DNA from: an uncultured Paracoccaceae bacterium
GTDB lineage: Bacteria; Pseudomonadota; Alphaproteobacteria; Rhodobacterales; Rhodobacteraceae
NCBI GenBank assembly: GCA_947489445.1
Contig: CANLDN010000007.1
Location: forward strand, 1 to 64,000
DNA: 64,000 nucleotides
Direction: 5' to 3'
The stretch's first letter is position 1. Every line of letters starts with the position of its first letter. A program made the translations under genes and the position numbers. A model generated the notes under the pieces. That model made no database searches. It was not told the origin of the DNA and saw only the letters and a program-made list of their open reading frames with translations. Positions 18,114 to 27,792 of the stretch are shown here, piece by piece.

Positions 18114-19172
18114 ATGGCACAGCGTAACACGATCTCTCCTGCGGATATCCGCGCTCAACACCTTGAAAACCCCAAAACTCGTGAACGCGATCTGGCAGCA
18201 AAGCTGGGCATCAGCGAAGCCGCACTGGTTGCCGCCCAATGCGGCGATCTGGCGACCCGGATCGATCCGCATCCCGATCACGTCATGGGACTGGCCACGA
18301 AACTGGGCGAGGTTATGGCGCTGACCCGCAACGAAAGCTGCGTCCATGAAAAGGTGGGGGTTTATGACAATTACCACCCCGGTGGCCATGCCGCTATGGT
18401 ATTGACTGACGATATAGACCTGCGCATTTTTCCAGCCCATTGGAAACATGCGTTTCTGGTTGAAAAGCATACTGATGAGCAAGTGCGACGCAGTGTGCAG
18501 GTGTTTGATGCCGCCGGTGACGCGGTACATAAGACTTTCATCCGCACTCCGGAAGGCCATGCCGTCTGGGAGAACTACCGCGAAATCCGCGCGCTGGATG
18601 ATCAAAGCCAGACCATTACGACAACCCCGCGGGTCCCCCCCGAAACCCCCAAGGCCGATGCCGCGAATGTAGATATCCTGCGCAAGGAATGGGCACGCAT
18701 GACCGACACGCATCAGTTCATGCGCCTGACAAGCAAGTTGAAAATGAACCGCCTTGGCGCCTACCGCATCGCCGGTGCGCCATTCGTGCGTCCGCTGGCA
18801 ACCGATGCTGTCAACGACGCGCTGACAGCAGTGGCACGACAGGGGATTGAGGTGATGATTTTCACCGGCAATCGCGGTTGCATCCAGATCCACAGCGGCC
18901 CGATTGAGACACTACGGCCCATGGGTCCATGGCAAAACGTGATGGACCCCCGCTTTAACCTGCATCTGCGCGCTGATCACGTGGCCGAGGTATGGGCGGT
19001 GGAAAAGCCCACCAAACGCGGCATGGCCGTGTCGCTTGAGGCGTTCGATGGGCAGGGCGCGCTGATTTTCCAGATCTTCGGGGTGGGCAAGGAGGGGCGC
19101 GATCATCGCGCGGCCTGGGCGGATGTCGTCAACGCGCTGCCCGGCCTTGCGCAAAAGGAAGTGGTCGGATGA
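18114..19172 (+). CDS. hmuS: Haem-utilisation / haemin-degrading factor HmuS
   Basis: A 352-residue cytoplasmic protein of the HmuS/HemS/ChuS family, which binds haem delivered by HmuUV and either passes it on or degrades it. The tandem-duplicated fold is visible: MALTRNESCVHEKVGVYDN in the first half is echoed by EVMIFTGNRGCIQIHSGPIE in the second. The ATG at 18114 follows AAGGCAG; the upstream open frame is not needed. The stop overlaps hmuT by four bases. Confidence 0.9.
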   Translation: MAQRNTISPADIRAQHLENPKTRERDLAAKLGISEAALVAAQCGDLATRIDPHPDHVMGLATKLGEVMALTRNESCVHEKVGVYDNYHPGGHAAMVLTDDIDLRIFPAHWKHAFLVEKHTDEQVRRSVQVFDAAGDAVHKTFIRTPEGHAVWENYREIRALDDQSQTITTTPRVPPETPKADAANVDILRKEWARMTDTHQFMRLTSKLKMNRLGAYRIAGAPFVRPLATDAVNDALTAVARQGIEVMIFTGNRGCIQIHSGPIETLRPMGPWQNVMDPRFNLHLRADHVAEVWAVEKPTKRGMAVSLEAFDGQGALIFQIFGVGKEGRDHRAAWADVVNALPGLAQKEVVG

Positions 19173-20035
19173 ACATCTGGATCAAAGCGGCCAGTTGTGC
19201 AGCACTTATCCTGTCACCTGCAATAGCCCCGGCAGATAGTGACAGGAACGTGCTGTCCATTGGCGGCTCCGTCACCGAAATCATCTATGCGCTTGGCGAA
19301 GGCGACCGCGTGATCGCACGCGACACGACATCAAGCTACCCGGCCCAAGTCGAGGCATTGCCCGATGTCGGATACATGCGCGCGCTGTCACCCGAGGGTG
19401 TGCTGGCCGTCGGGCCCGGCCTGATCATTTCCGAAGATGGAGCAGGCCCGCCCGAAACCATCGCGGTGCTTGAGGCGGCTGATATCCCGTTTGTGACGGT
19501 CCCGGATACCTATTCCACCGAAGGGATTGTCGCCAAGATCCTCGCAGTGGGCGAGGCATTGGATGTCGAGGATGCCGCAGCCAAGTTGGCGGAAGATATT
19601 CGCGCTCGCCTGCAAATGGCCGAAGCCGCCGCATTGGCGCGGGCTGGTGATGCTCCCAAACGGGTGCTGTTCATCCTCAGCACCCAAGGCGGGCGCATCA
19701 TGGCATCCGGTCGGAACACCGCCGCGAACGGTATCATTCAAATGGCTGGCGGCGTAAACGCGATCACCGAATTCGAAGGGTACAAACCTCTGAGTGACGA
19801 AGCCGTCAGTGCTGCCGCCCCCGATGTGATCCTGATGATGGACCGCAGCGGCGATCATAGCTCTGACGATGCAGAGCTTTTTGCGATGCCCGCTATCGCG
19901 ACCACGCCTGCAGCCCGAACACAATCCGTGGTGCGCATGAACGGGCTCTATCTGCTGGGGTTCGGGCCACGGACCGCCGATGCCGTGCTTGATCTGACAG
20001 CAGCACTTTACGAAAGCCGGGATGACAATATCTGA
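19169..20035 (+). CDS. hmuT: Periplasmic haem-binding protein HmuT
   Basis: A 288-residue class III (BtuF/FhuD-like) periplasmic binding protein with an N-terminal signal peptide (cleavage near APAD). Typical motifs are VLSIGGSVTEIIYALG, the VGYMRALSPEGVLA loop, and the long inter-domain helix. It picks up haem from the receptor and docks on HmuUV. It overlaps hmuS (4 bp) and hmuU (14 bp), giving a tightly coupled hmuSTUV operon. Confidence 0.9.
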   Translation: MNIWIKAASCAALILSPAIAPADSDRNVLSIGGSVTEIIYALGEGDRVIARDTTSSYPAQVEALPDVGYMRALSPEGVLAVGPGLIISEDGAGPPETIAVLEAADIPFVTVPDTYSTEGIVAKILAVGEALDVEDAAAKLAEDIRARLQMAEAAALARAGDAPKRVLFILSTQGGRIMASGRNTAANGIIQMAGGVNAITEFEGYKPLSDEAVSAAAPDVILMMDRSGDHSSDDAELFAMPAIATTPAARTQSVVRMNGLYLLGFGPRTADAVLDLTAALYESRDDNI

Positions 20036-21095
20036 AAGCATATCCGGTATGGCGGCTCCGACGGACCGGCGCAGCCGTGCGCGGCAGGCGCATATCTGGC
20101 TGGCGTTATTTCTAGTGGCCGTATCGGTCATCAGCCTTGCTACTGGGCCCACCGGCACCTCACTTTGGGGTGCCGTCGCAAAACTGCTGGCAGGTGAGCC
20201 GCTGACCGCAATGGAGCGGGTCGTCTTATGGGACATCCGCATGCCACGGCTGATCCTGGGGATTATCGTAGGGACAGCCTTGGCCGTGTCGGGCGCCGTG
20301 ATGCAAGGATTGTTTCGCAATCCACTGGCTGATCCCGGTCTTGTCGGGGTGAGCGCCGGTGCCGGGTTGGGGGCAATCCTTGCGATTGTGCTGGGCGCAT
20401 TGCTGCCGGTTTGGGCGCAGGATGTCGCGGGCAATGCGCTGGTGCCGATTGCCGCCTTTATGGGGGGATGGCTGTCAACCATCATCCTTTACCGCGTCTC
20501 GACCCGGCAGGGGCGGACATCTGTGGCGACGATGCTGTTGGCCGGTATCGCAATTGGGGCCCTGACGGGCGCCGTGTCAGGGATATTGGTTTACATGGCC
20601 GACGACCGGCAATTGCGTGATCTGACCTTCTGGGGGCTGGGATCACTGGCTGGGGCCACATGGTCCAAGGTGCTGGTGGCTGGCCCATTGATTGGCCTGG
20701 CCGTGATCGCATCATTACTTCTGGGGCGTGGGTTGAATGCGCTGGCCTTGGGAGAAGCGACAGCCGCACATCTGGGTATCCCCGTGCAGCGGCTGAAATC
20801 CGCATCCATCCTGATCGTTGCTGCCGCAACGGGCGCCGCGGTCGCCGTTTCAGGCGGCATTGGTTTTATCGGTATTGTGGTGCCGCACCTGTTGCGCCTG
20901 GCAACCGGGCCTGACCACGAAACGCTTTTACTGAACGCCGCTCTTTTGGGGGCAACGTTGCTTTTGGGTGCCGATATCATCAGCCGCCTGATCATCGCCC
21001 CGGCTGAACTACCGATTGGCATTGTGACCGCCGTGCTGGGCGCCCCGGTTTTTCTGTGGATTCTGCTGCGCCGGCGCGGTCTGGTGGATCTTTAA
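20022..21095 (+). CDS. hmuU: Haem ABC transporter permease HmuU
   Basis: A 357-residue FecCD/BtuC-family permease with about ten membrane helices. The cytoplasmic loop with the ATPase-contact glycine is in the ALGEATAAHLGI region, and GGIGFIGIVVPHLLRL is the family signature. A later ATG at 20049 is an alternative start, but the overlap with hmuT is normal for this operon. It moves haem across the inner membrane together with HmuV. Confidence 0.9.
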   Translation: MTISESISGMAAPTDRRSRARQAHIWLALFLVAVSVISLATGPTGTSLWGAVAKLLAGEPLTAMERVVLWDIRMPRLILGIIVGTALAVSGAVMQGLFRNPLADPGLVGVSAGAGLGAILAIVLGALLPVWAQDVAGNALVPIAAFMGGWLSTIILYRVSTRQGRTSVATMLLAGIAIGALTGAVSGILVYMADDRQLRDLTFWGLGSLAGATWSKVLVAGPLIGLAVIASLLLGRGLNALALGEATAAHLGIPVQRLKSASILIVAAATGAAVAVSGGIGFIGIVVPHLLRLATGPDHETLLLNAALLGATLLLGADIISRLIIAPAELPIGIVTAVLGAPVFLWILLRRRGLVDL

Positions 21096-21098
21096 GCC

Positions 21099-21893
21099 AT
21101 GATCACTGCTCGCGATATTCAGGTTCGGATCGGGCAAAAGACAATCCTGCAAGGTGTCAACTTTACCGCCAAACCCGGTCAGGTCACTGCGATTGTCGGG
21201 CCAAACGGATCTGGGAAAACAACCCTGCTGCGCGCGCTGACAGACGAGGTGCCATGGACCGGACAGGTGCAAATCAACGGGCAGGATACCAGTGTATATA
21301 AACCATGGGAACTGGCCGCCATACGCGGGGTGTTGCCCCAAGCGGCCACGCTTGCATTTCCGTTCACAGTGGTCGAGGTGGTGCGCATGGGGCTGATGTC
21401 AGGCATCCACGGCAACAAGGACATCATCGCCCAACAGGCGCTGCAAATCGTTGGGCTGGAAGGATATAGCGAACGCTTTTTTCAAGAACTTTCGGGCGGT
21501 GAACAACAGCGGGCCCATCTGGCGCGCGTCCTGTGCCAGGTATGGGAGCCGGTACAAAACGGCAGCCCGCGCTGGCTGCTGCTGGATGAGCCGGTGGCCA
21601 GTCTAGATATCGGCCATCAGCTGCTGATCATGAATTGCCTGTCCGACTTTGCCCGGCGGGGCGGGGGCGTTGTGGCTGTAATGCATGACCTGAACCTGAC
21701 GGCGATGGTCGCGGATGCTGTGGCGATCATCGCGGAGGGGCGTGCCATTGCGCGCGGGCCGGTCGCGGATGTCTTTAACGATCAGACACTTTCAATGGCC
21801 TACAAATGCGACCTGCGCACAAATACCATCCCGGCGCGAACCAAATCATTTATCCTGCCGCAGGTCGCCAGCTTGTCCAATTTGGCGGTCTGA
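21099..21893 (+). CDS. hmuV: Haem ABC transporter ATP-binding protein HmuV
   Basis: A 264-residue ABC ATPase. The Walker A GPNGSGKTT is near residue 35, the signature LSGGEQQR near 138, the Walker B WLLLDEPVASLD near 161, and the switch histidine follows in VVAVMHDLNLT. It starts three bases after hmuU and ends the hmuSTUV operon. Confidence 0.92.
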   Translation: MITARDIQVRIGQKTILQGVNFTAKPGQVTAIVGPNGSGKTTLLRALTDEVPWTGQVQINGQDTSVYKPWELAAIRGVLPQAATLAFPFTVVEVVRMGLMSGIHGNKDIIAQQALQIVGLEGYSERFFQELSGGEQQRAHLARVLCQVWEPVQNGSPRWLLLDEPVASLDIGHQLLIMNCLSDFARRGGGVVAVMHDLNLTAMVADAVAIIAEGRAIARGPVADVFNDQTLSMAYKCDLRTNTIPARTKSFILPQVASLSNLAV

Positions 21894-22109
21894 AAAGTTT
21901 CATGTCGGAGTTCCTTAATGCTGAGACTGCCGTGTATAGAAAATCAACAACTTAGTATTCTTAATTAATGAGACTCAGCGTACAGGAAGTTTTCCCGGTC
22001 CGTGTTCAAAAGCCGACCTTTAGTAAGAGGCGGTCGATGTCTTACATGCGGGACAAATCTGCCTTACGAAGACCTCGACCCAAGGTCTGTTTGAACGGCG
22101 CCGTTAAAA

Positions 22110-22694
22110 TCAGAGGATTTGCTTAATGCGGCTCTGCAATGCTGGAATCACCTCATCTTCAAACCACGGGTTCGATTTTAGCCACCTGTTATTTCTGGGG
22201 CTTGGATGGGGAAGGATTAGTTTTTCGGGCCAGACGTCTGTCCAGGCTTGAACCGCGCGGGTCACTGTATGGCCAGCGTAATCGGGAATGTGCCAGTCAA
22301 TCGCATAGCGACCAATGATCAGCGTGAGTTCGACGGCCTTCAATGTTTCCAGAACATCAGCGCGCCACGCGGGGGCACATTCGACACGCGGAGGCAGATC
22401 CCTTCCCTTGCCTGTCCCGGGATAACAAAAACCCATCGGCAGGATGGCAATCTTTGATGCGTCGTAGAAGGTCTGTCGGTCGACGCCGAGCCAATCCCTG
22501 AGCCTGTTCCCGGACGGATCGTCAAATGGAATACCCAAGTGGTGCGTGATTTGTCCCGGCGCTTGGCCAACGATCAACACTTTGGCGGTCGGAGCAACTT
22601 GGAGAATGGGACGCGGCCCAAGAGGCAAGCCTTTGCAGATCGTGCAAGCGCGCACGTCTTCAAGCAAAGTTCGGACAAGCGAATTGCGGGCCAT
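22110..22694 (-). CDS. Uracil-DNA glycosylase family protein
   Basis: A 194-residue protein of the uracil-DNA glycosylase superfamily. The N-terminal catalytic motif region is VGQAPGQITHHLGIPFDDPSG, and the C-terminal motif is LILPHPSPRNN, where the HPSP histidine aligns with the family's catalytic histidine. An N-terminal CTICKGLPLG segment gives only one CxxC pair, so a full four-cysteine iron-sulfur cluster is doubtful. The start at 22694 has AAGGA upstream. It excises uracil or related damage from DNA, by family knowledge. Convergent with hmuV. Confidence 0.8.
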   Translation of the reverse strand: MARNSLVRTLLEDVRACTICKGLPLGPRPILQVAPTAKVLIVGQAPGQITHHLGIPFDDPSGNRLRDWLGVDRQTFYDASKIAILPMGFCYPGTGKGRDLPPRVECAPAWRADVLETLKAVELTLIIGRYAIDWHIPDYAGHTVTRAVQAWTDVWPEKLILPHPSPRNNRWLKSNPWFEDEVIPALQSRIKQIL

Positions 22695-22755
22695 GTTGGG
22701 TCCTTGTGTTGAAAGGGCCGCACCTTGGGCGACCCTTTGGTCGTGTGTTTGCGGT

Positions 22756-23124
22756 TTAGGCTGTCGCGGCGTTGTCTTCTGGTTGGTGCAATCCAACGAC
22801 GGCCAGAACCGTCAGGCCAAGACCCATATAGTACCAAAAATCCAACCCTGCGAAGCCCAGAAGGGTTGGGGCGGCGACAAAGGCAACTCCGACCAGAGCA
22901 TCAACCGCCAAGTGCAGGCTGTAGGGCAGGACGCGGATTATTCCGAGGTGGTGATCGGTCAGAACGGTCAGCGCAAAGGCGGCAACCCCGGTGATGACGG
23001 ACAGCCAGAACGCCAGCGGGGCGGTCTCTCCCAGGCCGAACAGAAGCGGCATTGCGATCAGGCCTACAGCAACTGGGTAGTCGAGGTACGCGTGGATGGT
23101 TTTGGTAATTAATCGTGGAAACAT
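22756..23124 (-). CDS. Small four-helix membrane protein
   Basis: A 122-residue hydrophobic protein with four predicted transmembrane helices, grouped in two pairs around DHHLGIIRVLP and ending in GLHQPEDNAATA. The start at 23124 has an excellent Shine-Dalgarno (AAGGAAAA). It resembles SPW-repeat-like or similar small inner-membrane proteins; function unknown. It sits 61 bases upstream of the glycosylase gene on the same strand and could be cotranscribed. Confidence 0.7.
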   Translation of the reverse strand: MFPRLITKTIHAYLDYPVAVGLIAMPLLFGLGETAPLAFWLSVITGVAAFALTVLTDHHLGIIRVLPYSLHLAVDALVGVAFVAAPTLLGFAGLDFWYYMGLGLTVLAVVGLHQPEDNAATA

Positions 23125-23234
23125 GGGGGTTTTCCTTTTTCCGTTTGGACCAATTGTCATTGTCGATAAACAGAAGTTAGTCCCGGAAATGTCGCTGTGA
23201 CATGCTCAGGTGTCCCAAAGATCGTGCAGATCGT

Positions 23235-24191
23235 TCAAACTTGCGAACGAACGGCAGCAACGCCCTTTCGGAACTCAGCTGGTGTGCGGCCCGTCTCTTT
23301 CTTGAACGCACGTGTGAACGCAGAATCCGAGGCATAGCCTGCGCCTTCTGCAGCATCCGTCAGTGATGCACTGTCTTGCTGAAGAACCTTCTTTGCAATC
23401 TCCATCCGCCATGAGGTTAAATATTCCATGGGAGACATCAGCATCAGTTTTTGGAACTGCACGGCAAAACCTGTCCGTGACATTCCGGCAGCATTGGCAA
23501 GCATCTCGACCGTCCATCGTTTGGCGGGCGCTTTGTGAAAGGCGTCCAGCGCGCGGGCGAGATTCTTGTCAGAGAAAGCCCCCAAAGCCCAGTTTTGCGC
23601 GTCACTGCTTTCAATGAAACTTCGAATGGCCTGCGCAAGAATGGCTTCGGACATTTTGAGCGCGATCAGATCGCCACCCATTCTGCGCCCGCCCGCTTCT
23701 TCGCCGATCACCCGCAGCGTGGCCTCCATCCACCGCCCCGCATTTTCACCATAGTTGGTCAGGTGAATGAACGGGGGCAGACGCTCCATCAGAATGTGCC
23801 GGGAGTTTGGTTCAAAGGAGAAATGCCCGCAAATCAGCTGGGTTTCGCTTTGCGGTTCTTCGCCGCCATAAACAAGAACGCCCGAGCCATCAAAACCGGA
23901 TTTTTCCAGCACCGCATCCAGGGGCATGACTGTGCGTTCGGGTTCATGGCCGCAATACAGATCGTGAGACGCTCCGTGCGGAATGATAACAAGATCGCCT
24001 TGTGCAAGAGAGATCGGTTCTTCTTGTCCATCAACCTTCACCAGACAATGGCCCCGATGGGCAAAGTGGAACCGGGCCACATTCTCATAGCTTGGAACGG
24101 CAACGCCCCATGGTTTTGTGAATGACGTACGGAAATATAGCGTGCCGCGCATCGACAGGTTGGTGAGAATGTCACTGAGAAGGTCAAGCAT
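23235..24191 (-). CDS. AraC family transcriptional regulator (cupin_6 type)
   Basis: A 318-residue regulator. The N-terminal cupin-type sensor domain (about 10-190) contains FHFAHRGHCLVKVDG and GDLVIIPHGASHDL. The C-terminal double helix-turn-helix (about 215-315) has the AraC signature ASLTDAAEGAGYASDSAFTRAF. The start at 24191 is chosen because a much longer upstream extension would run through the divergent DUF4142 gene. The divergent DUF4142-cupredoxin operon is its most likely target. Confidence 0.85.
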   Translation of the reverse strand: MLDLLSDILTNLSMRGTLYFRTSFTKPWGVAVPSYENVARFHFAHRGHCLVKVDGQEEPISLAQGDLVIIPHGASHDLYCGHEPERTVMPLDAVLEKSGFDGSGVLVYGGEEPQSETQLICGHFSFEPNSRHILMERLPPFIHLTNYGENAGRWMEATLRVIGEEAGGRRMGGDLIALKMSEAILAQAIRSFIESSDAQNWALGAFSDKNLARALDAFHKAPAKRWTVEMLANAAGMSRTGFAVQFQKLMLMSPMEYLTSWRMEIAKKVLQQDSASLTDAAEGAGYASDSAFTRAFKKETGRTPAEFRKGVAAVRSQV

Positions 24192-24329
24192 GTGGTATTC
24201 AAACCTTTCTGATCGAACCTGTACAGACTTTTGAACGATCTGCATGAAATCCGGGACGGCGGGGCATGTCCCGATCACATCTCTTGCGGATACGCATTCA
24301 TCATCGAAACACTCAATGGAGCTTCCGAG

Positions 24330-24854
24330 ATGAAGAAACTGATTTCCGCACTTGCCGTCACGCTTGCCATGACTGGCGTTCAGGCCAACGCTCAGGACGT
24401 TGCCGACATGAACGACCTTGAATACGCGCACATCGCATATACGGCTGACAATATCGACATCCGCTATGCATACCTTGCGCTGGCCCTGTCCACCAATCCC
24501 GACATCCATGAATTCGCCAACACAATGATCCGCGACCATACAGCCGTGAACGAAGCCGCCTTGGGCTTGTTGGACAAGCTTGGCGCATCGGCTCAGGACA
24601 ACGCCTTTAGCCAAACGCTGAACGCAAACGCAGACAAGATCATTGATGGTTTCGTGGAACTGCGCGGCGCAGAGTTTGATGTGGCCTATGCCACCAACGA
24701 ATTGGCCTATCACCAGGCGGTGAATGACCTTGTCGAAAACACCATGATCCCGAACATTGACAATGCCGAAGTCAAGGCACTGTTCCAGCAGGGGCTTGAG
24801 ATTTTCAAGGCGCATGAAGGGCACGCTGAAATGATGGTCAAGGCGCTGCAGTGA
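24330..24854 (+). CDS. DUF4142 exported helical protein
   Basis: A 174-residue protein with a signal peptide (cleavage after VQANA) and an all-helical, ferritin-like DUF4142 domain. Conserved His/Glu-containing helices include NPDIHEFANTMIRDHTAVNEA and FKAHEGHAEMMV. DUF4142 proteins are periplasmic and often encoded with redox or stress genes; their exact role is unknown. The stop overlaps the cupredoxin start (TGATG), so the two are made together. Confidence 0.82.
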   Translation: MKKLISALAVTLAMTGVQANAQDVADMNDLEYAHIAYTADNIDIRYAYLALALSTNPDIHEFANTMIRDHTAVNEAALGLLDKLGASAQDNAFSQTLNANADKIIDGFVELRGAEFDVAYATNELAYHQAVNDLVENTMIPNIDNAEVKALFQQGLEIFKAHEGHAEMMVKALQ

Positions 24855-25195
24855 TGAAAAAAACCTATTCACGCCGCAACGTGATGGTGGGGGCGGCTGC
24901 ATCTGCAGCCGTCCTGACTGCCGCCCCGCTTCGCGCACAAGGCCCGACCGTTCATGAGGTCCAAATCCACGCCTTCAAATTCGATCCTCAAACGGTGCAG
25001 GCGCGTGTCGGTGATGCAATCCGTTGGACGAACCAAGACCTTGCCCCACATACGGCAACTGCGGATGAGTTTGGCTGGGACACTGAAGAGATTTCGAAGG
25101 GTGAGTTTGTCGAGATCGTTGTCACCAAAGGCATGGAAACATCATATTTCTGTGCTTTTCATCCGCACATGAAGGGAACAATCGAAATCCTGTAA
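24854..25195 (+). CDS. Tat-exported cupredoxin (amicyanin/plastocyanin-like)
   Basis: A 113-residue blue-copper protein. The N-terminus has a twin-arginine signal (SRRNVMVGA) and cleavage site near LRAQG. Type 1 copper ligands are complete: His66 in APHTAT, Cys100, His103 and Met106 in CAFHPHM, the C-x2-H-x2-M loop typical of amicyanin-like proteins. It is an electron carrier in the periplasm. Coupled to the DUF4142 gene upstream, suggesting a redox or copper-related periplasmic unit under the divergent AraC regulator. Confidence 0.87.
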   Translation: MKKTYSRRNVMVGAAASAAVLTAAPLRAQGPTVHEVQIHAFKFDPQTVQARVGDAIRWTNQDLAPHTATADEFGWDTEEISKGEFVEIVVTKGMETSYFCAFHPHMKGTIEIL

Positions 25196-25855
25196 TCTCA
25201 GAGAAGCTTTGAAATGAAAATCGATTTGGCTTGCGCACTCAAAACGCCAATAGCTGCTCCGAGCCGGCCCTAGCATTCCAACCGACCACGCCATTCAGGA
25301 TCAATTTATTCCCAGCCAAGAACCACGCCCGATAAGATGGCAGGCCGGGGAATTGAGGTCCAACTTTGAGAGACATGTATATCAGCCCCTGATGAAACAC
25401 CGCAGGCCTTGATGGATCAGTGCTGTGAACGGATCAGAGTGGCCGACTATGCTCGCGCGGAAGAACTATTCTCAGACCTCATGGAGTATTGACCACATTA
25501 TGCAGAAGGCTGGAATCGACGTGCGTAAGTGCGCTTCTTGAGACAAGATTACGGGGACGCTCTTGAGGATATCTCGATCGTTTTGGACCTCAAACCCCGC
25601 CACTTTGGTACCCTCGCTGGCTGGGTCACAGCTCTGCTCAGCATGAGCCGCGTTGAAAGGCGTTGACAATTAATCCGTGGCTACGTGAACGCTACCTTTT
25701 GCCTCAAGGTCGAGATACTTAGATCGTAGCCCACGGAACGGACTCTAGCCGCGTAACAGAAAAACGGCAAAGTGGGCTCGGTACGGTCCAATTCCGCGTG
25801 ATGAACGAACAGCTGCTGTCGCATGGCGAACGGTAGGACCGTTCGCAAAGGTAGC
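25196..25855. other. Gene-poor stretch beside the integrase relic
   Basis: 660 bases without a supported gene. On the plus strand a 36-codon frame around 25390-25490 (reading MDQCCERIRVADYARAEEL) has protein-like character but no start or ribosome site, so it may be the tail of an eroded gene. Together with the frameshifted recombinase this looks like decaying accessory DNA. Confidence 0.35.
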
Positions 25856-26487
25856 TCAGATACCGATGCGTTCTGCGATGCTCAAAGCATCTTCCAACTC
25901 GACGCCAAGGTATCGAAAGGTGCTGTCGACCTTCGTGGGACCGAGCAGCAGCTGCACAGTGCGCAGATTGCCGGTCTTGCGATAGATTTCCACTGCCTTG
26001 GTGCGGCGTAGCGAATGCGTGCCGTATCCGCTTAGCGCCAAGCCAATCGCGGTCACCCAGTCACGCACCAGCCGACCGTATTGGCGAGTTGAGAGGTACG
26101 GACGGTCGTGGAACCGACTAGGAAAATAAACCTGCACGCGAGCATTTCGGGCGATTTGACCCAAGCCAAGACGGTTTCGCACGTGTTTTCGGCGAGCTCA
26201 AACTGAACTGATCGCTTGGTTTTGCTTTGGATGACCGAAACACGCTCGCGCACACGCTCATCATTGACAAGATCGGTCACCGTGAGTGTGACGGGGTCGC
26301 AGCCGAGCAACTTGCTGTCGATGGCGACGTTGAACAGAACCAGATCGCGCGCGTTGTTCGCAAGTTCGAGCCGAGCGCATATCGCCCAAACCTGCTTGGG
26401 CAGCAACGTTCGTTTCTGACAGATGATCCGCCCCTTGTGCCAAGCTCTACGCTTTGGGGTGACGGCTGGAAGTTGGACTCTTGGCAT
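25856..26487 (-). pseudogene. Frameshifted tyrosine recombinase (site-specific integrase)
   Basis: Remains of a short tyrosine recombinase of the type common on Rhodobacterales plasmids. The N-terminal part (ATG at 26487, GGAGG upstream) reads VQLPAVTPKRRAW to ENTCETVLAWV. The frame is lost near 26110-26130, and the C-terminal part continues from VYFPSRFHDRPYLSTRQY in another frame down to 25856. The catalytic HSLRR and the nucleophile region FRYLGVELEDAL survive, but LLLG-P-TK has proline where the family has the catalytic histidine. Both lesions argue the enzyme is dead. Confidence 0.85.
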
Positions 26488-26726
26488 GATGTGACCTCCG
26501 ATCCTGCCTTCACGCCCAAGCATCAGCACCATGCTGACAAGACGAGTGTGCAAGCAAGATGCAAGGTCAGTTTTCGGGAGCGCACTGCACGTTCGGTTGC
26601 TGCGCGCGCATTCGTCGGCAATGAGCCCACATTGATCAATGCTGCGCATCGCACAAATGTTTGCTTTGGCTACGACCAGCGAGAACTTGGCTTTCTTCTG
26701 AAAGCAAGTTAATTATAGTCTTTGTC

Positions 26727-26984
26727 ATGAACGATGCCGGAATTCTTGCGATTTACACTACGTTAGGTGCTCTCGCTGTTAGCGTTTGCCTGTTCGTTGG
26801 CTGCTTCTTGCGAACGCAAGCAGCACTCCGGTCGCGGCGTAAAAGCCTTTACTTTGATCATACAGATAACCTCTATCGCTGGATTGAGCTCAGTGGCCGT
26901 GAACACAGCTCGCCGAAGCATCCTGATCAACCAGGTGGCAAATGGTACGAAGCTGCGATACGGCTTGGATCAGAGTGGGTGTAG
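26727..26984 (+). CDS. Small membrane-anchored hypothetical protein
   Basis: An 85-codon frame with an N-terminal transmembrane helix (about 5-27, ILAIYTTLGALAVSVCLFVGCF) and a charged C-terminal part with YFDHTDNLYRWIEL. I do not recognise it. The ATG at 26727 lies within a longer open frame. Evidence is modest: a plausible anchor and no clear ribosome site. Confidence 0.4.
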   Translation: MNDAGILAIYTTLGALAVSVCLFVGCFLRTQAALRSRRKSLYFDHTDNLYRWIELSGREHSSPKHPDQPGGKWYEAAIRLGSEWV

Positions 26985-27792
26985 AAACGGCAGCAAGAGA
27001 TTTATGCTTCAGTCCGCCTAGCCTTCTTTTCGAAAAGCAGACCCTGGAAAGGTAGTAACAAACGACAACTCTGTCCGCGAATTGTAAATTCGCTCTTCAA
27101 TAGAATTCGCGTTTGCGACGAATGTCCGGTCTGACAGGCTGCGCTGCAGCAAAACGGACTGGCGGTGAATGTCGGCTTTGGGCCGCCTGCGAACCCGCCA
27201 TGTCCTCCCACATCGACAACCCGACGTTGACGATCCATCATATCACAAGATGTTGCGCAGCATCCGACGTCCGGCAGAACACCAGATTCTCATACGTCGT
27301 GGTTCTTGTGATTGTCCGCTTTCGGCAGCAGGCTAGGTAGGCGCCTCATTTTGTCGGCGACCGGCGGGCACACAAGATCGAAGGTTCGTTCGCCGCACTC
27401 AATTCAAGACCATGGGCGGCGTTGGAAACAAGATCAGGTCTGCTGGCATTGTAACTCTGACGCAAAAAGACTACGTACAGAATACAAAGTTGTGGTCTTC
27501 TGCGGCATGGGCGCATCGCCCGCAATAGCGAACTACAATTATCTATCATGAAAATTCAGCTGTCACGTCCCGTTGCAAGGATCTGATGTTTGGGAAGGTT
27601 GCCGATGTTATCGTGCACGACCACATCACCCATGCGGTAGGTTTATCCGTTTTGGCGGCCGGATACGCCCATGAATGACGACAAGATATGAACAGCGCCC
27701 TGTCGATCAATACGACTTGGAAACGGTGCTGACGCAATATCGTGTCAGCGCAAAAAACAGTGAGGCGGCGCTTTCTCCGTCAAAGGATCAAA
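26985..27792. other. Gene-poor stretch, one 30-codon frame
   Basis: About 800 bases with no family-level match. At 27586-27678 a 30-codon plus-strand frame starts with ATG seven bases after AAGGA and reads FGKVADVIVHDHITHAVGL; it may be a tiny gene or a remnant. Other frames lack start sites or protein-like composition. Confidence 0.3.

Noticed and set aside
17790..18893. N-terminal extension of the haem receptor frame to 18893
   Set aside because: It would be antisense to hmuS and would bury the signal peptide; the start at 17789 is clearly better.
24192..24938. N-terminal extension of the AraC regulator frame
   Set aside because: Runs through the divergent DUF4142 gene on the opposite strand; family length fits the start at 24191.
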